DNA of 64,000 nt from Ditylenchus dipsaci (GCA_004194705.1 SADC01000724.1:29897-93896); one strand, 5' to 3'. Numbered from the stretch's first letter, positions 44,848 through 56,689 are shown. The notes: a model not told the origin generated them from the letters alone. Numbers and translations: made by a program.

Positions 44848-46867
44848 CTAAAGATAGGAACGTCCACCACCCTGGCTCACAGCACAATATAGCTTGTCAC
44901 GGTCATCTGCATTCGGACATTGACTGTACGGCGCGCACACGTTGTTGAGGCGGAAGCATCGCGGTCCAGAAGAGCACATGTACGTCTTGAATGGATGCAA
45001 CATGCATTCTGAAAAAAGCGAGAGACTAATCAGTTTATTTACCACAAAACAAACCTTGGCAAGAGCAATCTTTCTCATCTGACCCATCGAGGCAGTCATC
45101 AATTCCATCACAGCGCTTCGTAATCAAAATACACTTCTTATCGTCAGAGCAGAGAAAGCTGCCCCGGTTGCACTCGGCACAGTTCAGCTCGTCTTCTCCA
45201 CCAGGGCAATCATTGTAACCTGTGATAAGTAACATTTTCAAAAACAAGGAAAAATTCAGATAAAATGTCTGACCATCGCATTTCTGATCCTTCGAGTAGC
45301 AGCTGTCACGGCCAGCGAAGGTCTGAGATGCGCACTTGATCATGCTGGCTTGTTGCAACCGCAGTCTTCCTCGTCAGCGTTGTTGCCACAGTCATTCTTG
45401 CCGTCACATACCTGTAAAAATATTGTAAGATTCAAAACAAGAATGTGAATGAGTTTTCTACCTTGGAGCGATGCACACACTTGGTCAGACTAGAAGACGC
45501 ATTTGTAGACGAATTGAGATGACAATCGAATGAGGTCTGCGGATTGCATTCTCTGCAGTAACCATCGCAGGGCTCCACCATTCACTGCATGCATAAAGCC
45601 AATCGTAGACAATTCCATCAGCACTTGACAGTTCTAGATGACTTCTCAGGGTTGATTTGGCAAGACCCAGGGCAGTCCTCTTCATCCTCACCATCGGGAC
45701 AGTCACGCTTTCCATCGCAGATTCTTGACTTATCCAGACACATTTTGACTTCACCATCACACAGAGCTTTGGAGTTTCCTGAACACGTCTTGCAATCACA
45801 GCCCTGAAATCGAACGAATAGTGAATTGAAACTAGACGAGGAAAACACTTACAAGCTCGTCTGAGGCATCAGGACAGTCCAAATTGCCATCACACAACTT
45901 CCACTTGGGAATGCACGTAGAGAGAAGCTTGCACAGCTTAGCACCATTATTGCATTCGGAACAGCCTTTCTCATCTTCACCATCTGGGCAGTGAGCGTCT
46001 CCATCGCAGATCATGTTGTCTGACAAGCAGATATTAGCATTCTTGCATTTACGCTGATCTTCCGGGCATATTTCGCGACAGTATGCTTTTTCGTCAGCTC
46101 CATTGGCGCAGTCTTGCTTTCCATCACAAATCATATCGCCGCGAAGACATTTTATCGGTTTCTCCTGATCATTTGCGGCACATGAAAGAGTAGTCTGGCA
46201 ACCTGTAGAGAAGAGTAAACCATTTAAACAGGACAATGATATTCGCAAAACTTACGATGGCAATCCATTTCGTCGCTTCCATCGGCGCATTGCTCAATTC
46301 CATCACAGCGCTGGTAGGTAGCAATGACATGGCTCTGAAAATAAATTGTTGACAGATACGAACAAGAATGAATTTACTAAAATTGCCTACCGGCTCGTTC
46401 GTGCAAGCGAAACCGAAACCTTTGCAAGCAGTGATGTTTGGCGGCAGAACAGAGCTGGACTGGAAAATCATCGGCTCCGGAGCGCTGTAGCTGTCGTTCA
46501 CCCACTCCATATGGTCTCTGAAGAGGCGAATCGGCGATATTGGCACTTCGGCAGCGGCAGGATCACCCTTCATGTACGTGAGAGCAAAGGCCAGCGGAAT
46601 TGAAGCAACCAGCAGCATGACAAGCACAACGCCGAGAATTACAGAGCAAAAGAAGGGACGGAAGCGAGACAGGCACAGCAAGTAGTAGAGACGTATTCGC
46701 GGAAGTCATCAGCTTTGTGCTTCAAACGCTCAAAGAGTCCAGGCTTTCCAACAGACCTAAAGACACTTTGGTAAATATATTAAAATTGCAACCTAGGAAG
46801 AAACGCACATATCCGTAACGTCGTAAGAAGCATTTCTTCCAAGAAGTTCACTTTCAGCTGTAGTCAT
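44848..46867 (-). CDS. EGG-1/EGG-2-like LDLa-repeat type II membrane protein, copy B
   Basis: Exons 46867-46809, 46756-46391, 46334-46256, 46202-45853, 45803-45462, 45411-45274, 45219-45055 and 45008-44848, collinear with copy A. Relative to the composite 554-aa model copy B lacks bases at about 46641 (exon 2, membrane helix), about 45623 (two bases) and 45592 (exon 5), and about 45345 (exon 6). The exon 2 region broken in copy A ([14 protein letters not shown]) and the exon 5 end ([14 protein letters not shown]) are intact here. Amino-acid differences are few (GGED to DGED, NGN to NAN, KPLST to KLLST). Same domains: cytoplasmic tail, one membrane helix, about nine LDLa repeats with CDG..DC..G.DE..C calcium cages. 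It is either the second allele or a recent paralogue. Confidence 0.8.
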
Positions 46868-47269
46868 AGCACGTGTGGAGCTTTTCACAATCTGAAGACG
46901 GAAACTGATTAGAAAAGAACATATCACGCTAACAACAAGATTCTATTCTAGACAAAAAATACAGACAAGCAAGACTTGTGCAAAAAACAAATGAATGAAT
47001 ACCACATCTCTGTGAATAAAAGACCCTGATAGGCGATTTGAAATGAATTAAGCTGATTTTTTGCCTGACCAAACTCTACTTGGATTCATATTGGGATTTG
47101 AAGGAATTCAAAAAAAAAATATTTCGTCAAAGAATCTTTTCAATAAAAATTTCGACTTTGTTAAAATTTACGAGGAACCCCTTGAATGGATATTTTTGAG
47201 AATTTCTGTTAGAATTTAAAAAACTCATAGTTTTTCAGGTGAAATTGGATCGTATGCTTCAGTAATTAT
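46868..47269. other. 5' flank of the EGG-like gene, copy B
   Basis: TTTCCGTCTTCAG (minus strand, about 46900) is a possible trans-splice acceptor. Otherwise AT-rich, identical in layout to 35550-36200 but without the 35744 insertion. Confidence 0.45.
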
Positions 47270-48727
47270 CAGAGGTGGGCAAAGATCAGATCAGTTCAGA
47301 TCAGATCAGATCAGTTCAGATCAGATCAGTTCAGATCAAGATCAGATCAGATCAGATCAGATCGGCATAATATTTTTTTTTCTTTAATTTTGTCAAATTT
47401 GACACTTTAAGTCAAAATTTACGGCGAAACGTATTTTACACAGAGTTGGGAAAAGATCAGATCGATTTAGATCAGATCAGTTCAGATCAGTTCAGATCGG
47501 GTCAGATCGGCTGAGGTCGGCTCAGATCAGTTCAGATCGGTTGTTGATTACTGTGCAGAATTTCCCGGTGAACACGATGGCGGGGCTCCTTTTTGCTTCA
47601 ATCATTGATGAAGTAGGTGTAAAAGGGTCCGGGAGGTAACACATTGTGCAGGGTCAAAATCCAGCTGGGTACCCACAGGTTTTCATTTAATGCGCCATGA
47701 TGGTCATACTACACCCACGCTCATAATATACCAAAATGACCGCCAGGAATTTAGCTTTTTGAAAATACTAACCATTGACTCTTTCGATTTGAAGGTTTAA
47801 GATAAATCACCACTTGTTTATTGGAGTAGCAATTTTCAAAACGCTCCATTCTTACTTTCTACAAGCAAAAAACTTTGTGCAGAGATAAAATATCGATGAA
47901 TAATCAAAACAAAAACAAAGAGCAGAATGTCACTGTCATTTTGGCTTTGAATGCAACTATAGTTCATTGTCAAGTTATGACAAAATGTGCAAAATTAATA
48001 TATAAGTTGTGACACAAATTTTTCATAACTTTTTTTCCGCTGGAAAACTATTGATTCTGACACTGCATTCGTGTTCAGCGTGGTCGATTTGCTTATAAAA
48101 CTTCTTTCAAAATTTCAGAGTCCCCGTCAAATTTTGATTTCCGCTCAAGACAATAAAGATTGAAATTTTAAATTCAAATGTTAATTATCTTTAACGAAAT
48201 TCAAAATTTGACAGTGACTCTGAAATTTCAAAAGAAGCTTTACTTTATGAAGACCATGCTGAACACGAATCCAGTGTCCGAATGAAAAGTTTTTCCAGCC
48301 AAAAAAAATCTACCGACAAAAATTGTAATTAAATATGTAGTTAAAAACACAATAAACCTTTCTTTTTGACTGTAAAATACGTTTCACCGTAAAATTTTGA
48401 CTCAAAGTGTGAAATTTGACAAAATTTAAGAAAAAAATGTAAGCCGATCTCAGCCGATCTGACCCGATCTGACCCGATCTGAACTGATCTGATCTAAATA
48501 GATCTGTCAACTTTGTATAAGGTGACTTTGTATAAAATACGTTTCGCCGTAAAATTTTGACTCAAAGTGTGAAATTTGACAAAATTAAAGAAAAAAATAT
48601 ATTATGCCGATCTGATCTGATCTGATCTTGATCTGATCTGATCTTCGGCGATCTGATCTGATCTGATCTGAACTGATCTGATCTGATCTGAACTGATCTG
48701 ATCTGATCTGATCTTTGCCCACCTCTG
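47270..48727. mobile_element. hAT-like non-autonomous element, GATCAG arrays (copy B only)
   Basis: Ends CAGAGGTGGGCAAAGATC / inverse, flanked by a perfect 8-bp duplication GTAATTAT (47262-47269, 48728-48735). Copy A shows the single empty site at about 36202-36209. Arms consist of TCAGATCAGTTCAGA arrays. A second related unit is nested (CAGAGTTGGGAAAAGATC at about 47441, inverse near 48440-48520), with a further palindrome at 48040-48260. No transposase. Confidence 0.92.
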
Positions 48728-49244
48728 GTAATTATAGCATAGATACGAAACTATCATTTTTACGTCTGTATTCCTCATTCAGCTTTGAATAAATAAGTAA
48801 AGTCAAATGTCGAATAAGAAGTCGGTAGTCCCATTTAAACTTTTTTACTCTGATGAAAAAAATTGCCTGCTGTTTTTGTAGGCGTAGCCAGGGAGTAGGG
48901 CTAGCTGAGCTATAACCCCTATTCAGGATATTTAGGCTTTTTAGCCCACTCCCCTGTCAGAAAATGCTGTGTACGTATATTCTCTATTAATTCCCCTCCC
49001 CGAAATCCGAAATTTCAATTTTATGGCATTGCCTATTGACCCACTTTTTAAAATAATCTAATGTAGCCCAGATTTCCAGCTATATTTTGGTACGTTAAAT
49101 ATCCAAGAGTCTATTTAAAAAGTGGGTCGATAGGCAATACCGTAAAGTTGAAAAATTCCGGACTTCGGGGAGGGAATTAAAGGGGCATACCAGTCGGTTA
49201 CAGCGAAAAAAAAAGCGCGGACCAGCAGTGTTTTTCTACCTTAA

Positions 49245-51072
49245 TGCTTGTCCCACAATGGACGCGGTTGCGGCAGCGGTAGCGGCAGCGGTAACGCGCG
49301 CGGAAACGCGTCAGAAAAACGCGTCCATTGTGGGTGCTCTGCCGCGCGGTAGCGAAGCCGCGGCAAACGCGCGCGTTTTAGAAAAAATGCGCGGCAGGCG
49401 ACAGTGTTTTTGCTTATTCTTTTTTTTATCATGTGAAGCCATGCCTTTTTCTTTGCTTTTCCTTCAAATTTTCGTGTACACGGACACATTTACACCTAGT
49501 TAATATATGTTTTTTAGTTTCCAATCCTTAGATCAAGAGCATAGGCCATTTATGAAGCTCTTCAACCAAACTATGTTCGAATGCCAGATACAGCGCAAGG
49601 GTGGATGCGAATTTCTGAAAAAATGTGGACACGTTGGAATATGCCAAACACCCTCGGTAGGCTTACTAACTAGTTTAATTGTTACTATCAAACAATTCAG
49701 GTTGCATTGATGGTAAACACATTGAAATCAAGAAGCCAGCCAACAGTGGATCCTTGCATTACAACTACATAGGGTATTTCTCCAATGTTTTGCTTGCCGT
49801 TTGTGATGCAGATTATAAAATATCTACGCTGACTTTGGGAGTTATGGACATGCAAGTGACGCAGGTCTATAATAGCTTTCTTTGATGAATTCAGAAATGA
49901 TTAATTACTTTATTAGGTGTTTTCGATCTCTCCGACTTTCTCCAAGCCTTTCGTAATGGATCGATGAACATACCAGCCCCTTCTTCACTGCCGGGTACTG
50001 ATACTGCAAGTTCGTTCTTCTTTCTCGGGATGGTGCCTTCCGTTGCTCACAAATACGATGAAACCTTTTGCTGGCCATGACTGTCGCTTGAACGCCGAAG
50101 ATTCAACTACAGGTGCTAACATAAGTCTTGAAAATTATGATATATTTTTGTTCTAATAGATATTTTAAGATTGTCCAGGTGTCGTCGATTAATTGAGAAT
50201 GTATTTGGAATGCTAGCTTTGAAGTGGCGCATCCTTCTATCGGGATTGAAGCAAGACCAGAGACAGCAGACTGGATTGTAAAAGCCGCGGTTTGCCTACA
50301 CAACTTTATCCTGGAAGAGCACACAATTTATGACCCAAGGCGTTTGGCGGATGATGGGGATGAAGACAACGGGATTTGGCGTTCGCTGCTCAACAATCAA
50401 CTGCCGAATATCTCATGTCAAGTGCAAGCACCAAAAGCAGAAAAGAGGCAATCCTAACACGCGAGACACTAGTGAATTATTTGAGTGGATGCGGTTCTGT
50501 GGATTGGCAGGAAGAAATGATTTGAAATGTTCTCTTCTTCACTTGTCTTTATGCCCCAGTTTTACTAATAAAGGTGTGCGAAAATTTAGTTTAGAATCAT
50601 AGAGCTGAGCATATATACTATAAATTGCAATTGTAATTTATTAGGAAATGAAAATTTACATGAAAAACTCAAAACCAAATGATTTTTCGATATGCCGCAA
50701 CCTCTGCCGCGCGGTAAAATACCCAAATTTTTATGTCTCGATATCCAAAATTTTTTTTACTAAAATACTTATAACGAGTAGGCCTTCAGGAAAAATGGTT
50801 AATTTTACCAGAATCATAAAATTTTTCAGTCCAACTTGAAAAAACGCGTCCAATTTACCGCGCGGCAAAAATAAAATAACGCGACCCCTTGCGGCAGCGG
50901 TAAACGCAAGCAAAAAACGCGAGCTGCCACCCACAATGGACGCGTTTTTTCGACGCGGTAAACGCAGGCGTTTGACGCTACCGCGTGCCGCGTCCTATTG
51001 CTCCCACAATAACGCGTTTTTCGACGCGTTGCCGCTACCGCTGCCGCAACCGCGTCCATTGTGGGACAAGCA
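49245..51072 (+). mobile_element. PIF/Harbinger transposon with transposase (copy B only)
   Basis: Perfect terminal inverted repeats of at least 40 bp beginning TGCTTGTCCCACAATGGACG, then GCGGCAGCGGTAGCGG; 3-bp TAA duplication (49242-49244, 51073-51075). The empty site CTTAAAAACTTTTG is at about 36719-36730. Subterminal CGCGGTAACGCG-type repeats lie at both ends. It encodes a broken Harbinger transposase. Confidence 0.93.
49540..50457 (+). pseudogene. PIF/Harbinger transposase (frameshifted)
   Basis: Exon-like blocks: up to 49656 (LQPNYVRMPDTAQGWMRISE); 49701 onward (CIDGKHIEIKKPANSGSLHY then NYIGYFSNVLLAVCDADYK), carrying the first catalytic Asp in IDGK; about 49915-50110 (FLQAFRNGSMNIPAPSSLPG then TDTA); about 50161-50457 (CRRLIENVFGMLALKWRILL, VCLHNFILEEHTIYDP), carrying the catalytic Glu in ENVFG. 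Introns at 49657-49700 and 50111-50160 are GT-AG; the second matches the intron position of the 19.8 kb relative. Frameshifts near 49840 and 50045 and a stop near 50277 break the frame; the second-Asp VGD motif is damaged. Some breaks could be assembly indels. Confidence 0.85.
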
Positions 51073-51354
51073 TAAAACTTTTGATAAGCGTCCTACCTGA
51101 TCAGATCGGATGAAAGTTTAGCAGTATAAGGTCCTCAATATCAGATTTCACACCAGACGAGTGAAAACAGGGATAATTTTTAAATAGTTGGTCCCCGCCT
51201 TAATTTGCACTGTAACGCGCTGGTATGCCCTTTAACAGAGAATATACGGTATGCCTATTTTGTGTCTCATTTTTCCGCTCGAAATTTTCAAAAATATATA
51301 ATTTAATCAACGCTTAAATTAAACATTAATTACCGTACTTTCTGGTATAACGAC

Positions 51355-52215
51355 GACTCGATACACATTGTGTGACTCGATACACTCACCAACTCGATAC
51401 AGTTGCAACTCGATACGCCAACTCGATACAAGGTCTCGAGTTTGGCCTTCGTCTAGTGTTATTTTGACGTTTAGTCATTTTTTTCGATGCGTGATGGGCT
51501 TTAATATCTTTTTGCGTTTCTGAATCCTTGATTCTCATTTTCATTAGGGTGTTTGGCACCTTCTGAGATTTCATACAGAGTTTGCGCCTTATACAAAATT
51601 TCAAACCATTTTATTGTCTTTTTAAAATTTAGGCAAAGCCTTAGGCAAAGGGTAGGCCAGCGCGCGTTAGGACGGCCTCAAATGTGTTCTGAAGTCCACA
51701 AAACGGCTAAAATATAAAAAAATCGTAAGGGCGTGAATTAAAAAAATGTTACAAGGTTACCTTCTTCGGGACATAGGGGCCTTGAGAATAAAATATGCGC
51801 ATGGAATATGCGCGCACATACTTTAGAGACAATTCTGAGCGATTCTCGATTATGTACTTATTCGTAGGCTCTTTTTTCAAACTCTAAAGAGAAAACCAAG
51901 TGATAAATAAGAAATAGGGTACCCAGCGGCATCGCATAAATTTAAGCTGTTTTCCGAATGTTTAGCCATTATCAAAGTAAATATATTGTTAGAAGTGATG
52001 AATATTGATACAAAAGAATAAAAAAATGTCAAAATATAAAAATAACAATCGGCAGGAGTCGAACTCGAGACTAGGTGTATCGAGTTGGCGTATCGAGTCG
52101 CAACTGTATCGAGTTGGTGTATCGAGTCGCAATGTGTATCGAGTTGGTGTATCGAGTCACAATGTGTATCGAGTTGGTGTATCGAGTCACAATGTGTATC
52201 GAGTCGTATGTCAGT
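51355..52215. repeat. foldback element with GTATCGAGTTGG arrays (copy B)
   Basis: Same element as 37000-37800 with two additional ~30-bp units in the right array (52135-52200), showing array-length change between copies. Confidence 0.7.
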
Positions 52216-52247
52216 CGTACTTCTCTATCACTAATAAAAGATTGCAG

Positions 52248-55200
52248 AAACCAGAGAGTGCCTTCAATGCAAACAACTACTCACAGGACAGATTCACACA
52301 GAAAGAGTACTCGGCTCAACAAACAGTCAAACCACACTCAGCTTCTTACACTCGACCGGTCCAGCCTTTTACAGGAATTAGCACTCATCAAGCTGACTTC
52401 AGCGAAAAAATTGTTTGTTTTTGTTCAGTATACATCAGGCATGCATTGTTAAACTTTAGGTTAAGCCATCTACACCCTTCCGACCCCTTCAGTTTATTTC
52501 CTAATCCACATGCACCGTTTACGGAACAGAGTGTGCATCGGCAAGATTACACGTTCTTTCCAACAAGTTTGCAGAAATCTTACAAGCCTACAGAGAGCCG
52601 ACATATATCAGATTTACCATTTCAGGTAATTTTGTTGTGATAAACTGAAAAAACTGAAAAAAAATAATAAAACAGGACTTTATCGTTAATTTATTTTGGA
52701 GCCAAGCTTTTTCCTCGCAAAAGAGTAAGATGGTCAAATGGTGACAATTCCAGCTGCCGAATATCTCCACCGACCCCCAACTGCCGATGAATTGTTAATG
52801 TTGACCAAAATTTGGCTTTTTCTTGGGGAACCAATGGATATGTATTTTTTCTGGTGCGAAAAGATTTCTTTTTCGTGCAAATTAGCTCTTTTTGGTGCGA
52901 CAAAGTTTTGGTGCAAATTGAATCTTCTTTGGTGCAAATTTGATCTTTTTTGGTGCAAATCGGACTTTTTTGCGCCAAAATAGAGCCGATTTGCACCAAA
53001 AAAGATCAAATTTGCATCAAAAAGAAATATTTTTACACCAGAAAAGATACATATCCCCAAATATATTTCTCCCCATGTATATTAAACATATTTTTAAATT
53101 TTTTTGTAACCCTGGGAACACATTTGAGCCCGTCCTAACATAGAGTACGTCCTAACATCTTAACCTGGCCTATCCTGAGTTTGCACACCATTTTTCATCT
53201 TCTTCTATTTACAAATTTGGTGTCGAAATTATCTTCAAGCTCTTGTCTATCCAACGAAATCATCGGCTACCAGACAAATTCCAATATTTTTGGAAAATGT
53301 CGCGCGACATTTTCCAAAAATATTGGAATTTGTCTGGTAGCCAAATCATCAGCGCAGAAGAAGTTCATATAAAGTTAGAGCTGGAATATAAAAAACCTTC
53401 TACGATGTCCAATCACATGACATCCTACCCAGGACTATCCCACAACTTTTCGGTAGTATCCTGGAGCTGACGTTTTTTCGCAATATTAATTCACATATTC
53501 ATTTGCAACCTTACACTCAAAATATAGCTTTGATTCTTGGCATCATTTTCAGTATAGGGTTGCAAATGATCATATAAATTGAAATTGCGAAAAAACTTCA
53601 GTTGCAAAATAATACCGAAACCTTACCCCTAAATAGTACTCATTTCTTCCCAGTCAAACCTCTGCTAGCTACCTTATTTTTCTGAAATGATTTTGGTACG
53701 GAAAAAATTCTATCTGATTTCCCATGAAACTGTGGCTCTAAAAAGTCATTAAACGCTTTGGGAGATGAAAAATGTCCAGAGTTTGAAACGCATCATTTGG
53801 CTTGTTTTCTTTTCATTTTGATCAACATAGCAAAATTGAGGCAGTTGGTTGCAATCGATGATCAAATATTGGATTAATACATTTTTTCATAATGGTGTTT
53901 TTACTTTTAAAACAAGATATTATTTTCAAAATAAGATCAGACAAAAGTAAAATTTGCCCCCAAAAAGTATATCCCCCCTTAAAAAAAGATAACACCAAAA
54001 AAATCTCTTTGGGCATTTTACGGATTCATGTCACAGGTAAGTGTGTGTGTGCGCCTCTAATCATAAATCCCATCAAGCCTTTTCTCTAACCCAGGGTTGG
54101 AGGATGCCTATATCTACCTGCAACATATACCAGTATACAATATACCTGCAAACTAAAATTATTAAAACGATTTCGCAGGCGTCCACTGAGCACCGCTCGA
54201 ATTTCTACACTAAAACTCTTGAAGCCAACCACAGTTACAAGCCCGAGCCGACTGTCTACCGACCTAGCAGTCAACCTTTGGATGCCACTACACCTATCGC
54301 AATGGATTTACATACAAAAAGGATGGTGAGTTCTTTTTCTCAGTGGCATTGAAGCAAAATTTTTTATAAATTTAGCTGAAATAGTCAAACCTATAAGACA
54401 AAAAGCAGAGTTATTCATCCACAGTGGTGCCTTCGATGCAGACACTGTGCACAGAAGCGATTTCAAGGGAGTGGTCAACAAAATTTGCCCAGCTGAATTT
54501 GTGCTAACCAGGAGGTTAGAAAATTTAAAGCTAAAAACTATATTGGACCACAATCGGGTATTTCTCGGTTCGGTCAAAATTTTCAGAGGTTGACCGGCGG
54601 GCGGCGGTAAATTCATCCTCGGTAAATTCATCCTCGGTAAATTCATCCTCGGTAAATTCATCCTCTGGTAAATTCATCCTCCGGTAAATTCATCCTCCGG
54701 TAAATTCATCCTCTAATTTTGTCTTGACAGGAATAATTTTCATTATCATACTTTTTGAATTTTTTTTCGGGGATCAGGACTCTGGATCATCTCCACACTA
54801 CAGTAGCCCACTTTTTGTGCTTAGGCGCAGAATGGGCCAGTGTACATTAGAACGAACTCAAACATGTATTCTACACATGTCCCTCCAAATCTTTAAAGTT
54901 ACAAGTTCCAGTCCTGGCGGTAACATACATCATTTTTTCTTGATCAACATTCATAAAATAGTTTTTTATAAGAATAGTAAGCCTGAGGGTAGGTAGTAGA
55001 ACCCTCTGGCACTTCCCCCAGATGGTATCCACATCAAAACTCCAAATTTTGGATTTGGATTAAAGTAAGTAAAAATCATTGTAACATATCCAGAATCGTA
55101 TCCTGAACACGGTTTAATAATACTAAAACAGCGATTTGACTTGCAGGAGCCCCAGTTATGGCATACACGAAAAATTTGCCACCCACCCCTTGGGAGTAGT

Positions 55201-56262
55201 CGGTCTTTTAGGGCATTTTTGACCAAATTTAAACCCTTTTTAGGCAAAATCTAGGTAAAAATGATAGATTTTGAACAGTTTTTACTTTCTGGGGCCTACC
55301 GCATATATAAACTCTGGTATGCATATGTTTTTATGCATCCAGAGTCACTTTCGAGTGATTTGTGTCTCAGGTATGTGTGTGTGCGCATCTCAACCCCAAG
55401 CAACCAAGCCCCCTGCGCCCCCGAAGGGGGCGCAGGGGCTTGGTTGGTTAGAGATGCGCGCACAGACTTACCTTAGACATAATTCCGAGCTAGACTCTTG
55501 ATCGAAAATGCATTTAGAGTCTTTTTGCCCAGCTCCAGCAAGAAAAATGTGATAAATCACCAAAAAAGAGCCCTAAAATACCCTAAAAGTTTTTACTACT
55601 TACTCTCCTGGCTTATCTACTCAGGCACCTGCTCACCTACCCATACCTAGGTACGTCACGACCTACCCACTCCGGTACTATTGTAGGTCGACCTGGACTA
55701 TTTAGAGAGGATATAAACTATAAAGGGTATATCTGAACCTTAAAGGTTGCATCTTTACCATTGAGAGAAGATCATGATCATTGAAGGTAAATCTGAGCCA
55801 CTTGGGGTGGACTGGTGCTACTGCAGGTAGATGAGGACCGTTGAAATAACAAACAAATATTTTTACACAATATTCCTGTCAAGACAAAATTAGAGGATGA
55901 ATTTACCGGAGGATGAATTTACCGGAGGATGAATTTACCGGAGGATGAATTTACCGAGGATGAATTTACCGAGGATGAATTTACCTAGATGCCTGACCGG
56001 CAGGGACTCGGTTTTCAGCTTATTTTTGTCGTAAAGAACCAAAATTTTACTTTACCTGGTTTTCGGTTTCGGTTTATTAATCAGAAACCTCGGTTTTCGG
56101 TTAGCCGACTTCTTATCACTTTACTAACTTTTCGCCCACTTTTTTAGGGATCGCTCCTACAAATTGCAAGGACAGCGAAATGGGCATAGATACTACAGAA
56201 AAGTGGTTGCCTCTGTCCCGGATCAAGTTCGGTTGAGAAGAATGTCGCCAGTTCAAGGATAA
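52248..56262 (+). CDS. SAXO/MAP6-family gene, exons 4-8, copy B
   Basis: Exons 52248-52412, 52460-52625, 54179-54325, 54376-54514 and 56148-56262 are collinear with copy A exons 4-8. Exon 4 has a compensating +1/-1 pair (reads [10 protein letters not shown] where copy A reads [10 protein letters not shown], the conserved module). Exon 5 has one T fewer than copy A in the same T run. Exon 6 lacks one C near 54290. Exon 7 is intact ([20 protein letters not shown]) and exon 8 ends RLRRMSPVQG-TAA. The 1.4-kb foldback element at 54599-55993 lies in the last intron. The 5' exons 1-3 are absent after the N gap, so this copy alone could not encode the full protein. Confidence 0.8.
52835..53060. repeat. 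palindrome of TTTTGGTGCAAATx units (copy B, uninterrupted)
   Basis: Arms TTTTTTGGTGCAAATCGGAC / inverse around 52980. This is the empty-site state of 38503-38958. Confidence 0.7.
53265..53342. repeat. perfect 78-bp hairpin (copy B)
   Basis: Identical in structure to 39278-39355, no arm mismatches. Confidence 0.85.
54599..55993. mobile_element. foldback element with GGTAAATTCATCCTC terminal arrays (copy B only)
   Basis: Seven ~15-bp GGTAAATTCATCCTC units at the left and about six inverse units at the right. Flanked by a perfect 8-bp duplication TGACCGGC (54591-54598, 55994-56001); copy A has the empty site at about 40620. The inside holds unique DNA, the 55085-55165 repeat and a GC-rich hairpin at 55390-55470 (CAAGCCCCCTGCGCCCCCG / inverse). 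No transposase. Confidence 0.92.
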
Positions 56263-56689
56263 CACATCACATTTGTCTCTGCTATTTGTTTGCTGTTGAT
56301 TTAGGCAGATTAGATTTTTAACGCTAGCGAGATTTTGAAAATATTGCAACTTTTTGTTTTTTTTCAAACAAATCAAATAGATAAAAAACACAACATTCAT
56401 TTGCAAGATTATACCAAAAAATCTCTTTTAATTCCAAAAAATATTATTAAAATTTCAAAATAGGATAAAGGCGCCGATAGGCGAGTAAATAAAATAGGCA
56501 AGTACATAATACCAGCAGCAAATAGACTAGAAGCTGGTAGTGTGATTAACCAACACAAGACTATATTTATGAACACAGGCCAGTTGACATTCTTCTCTGA
56601 GTTCAACAAACTCATGGCCACAATAGAGCCCACCAAACCGTGAGTGGTGCACACTGGTAGACCTGCATGGCTGGCACATATTGTATTTA

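Larger units (their letters stand above)
48974..51249. mobile_element. CCGTATT-family MITE interrupted by Harbinger (copy B)
   Basis: Counterpart of 36449-36896; the right half resumes at 51076. Confidence 0.8.
43592..56689. repeat. duplicated block, copy B
   Basis: Collinear with 27113-41569 from its first base. Copy B-specific insertions: 47270-48727, 49245-51072 and 54599-55993. It lacks SAXO exons 1-3. Confidence 0.9.

Noticed and set aside
52005..52640. Longest ORF in the window (211 codons, plus strand)
   Set aside because: It is a chance fusion of the GTATCGAGTTGG array, SAXO exon 4 read in a locally shifted frame, the short intron and exon 5. Splice signals and copy A give the proper exon structure.
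43592..56689. Confident call of a true tandem gene duplication
   Set aside because: The N gap at the junction, missing exons 1-3 and complementary indels make a haplotype artefact at least as likely.
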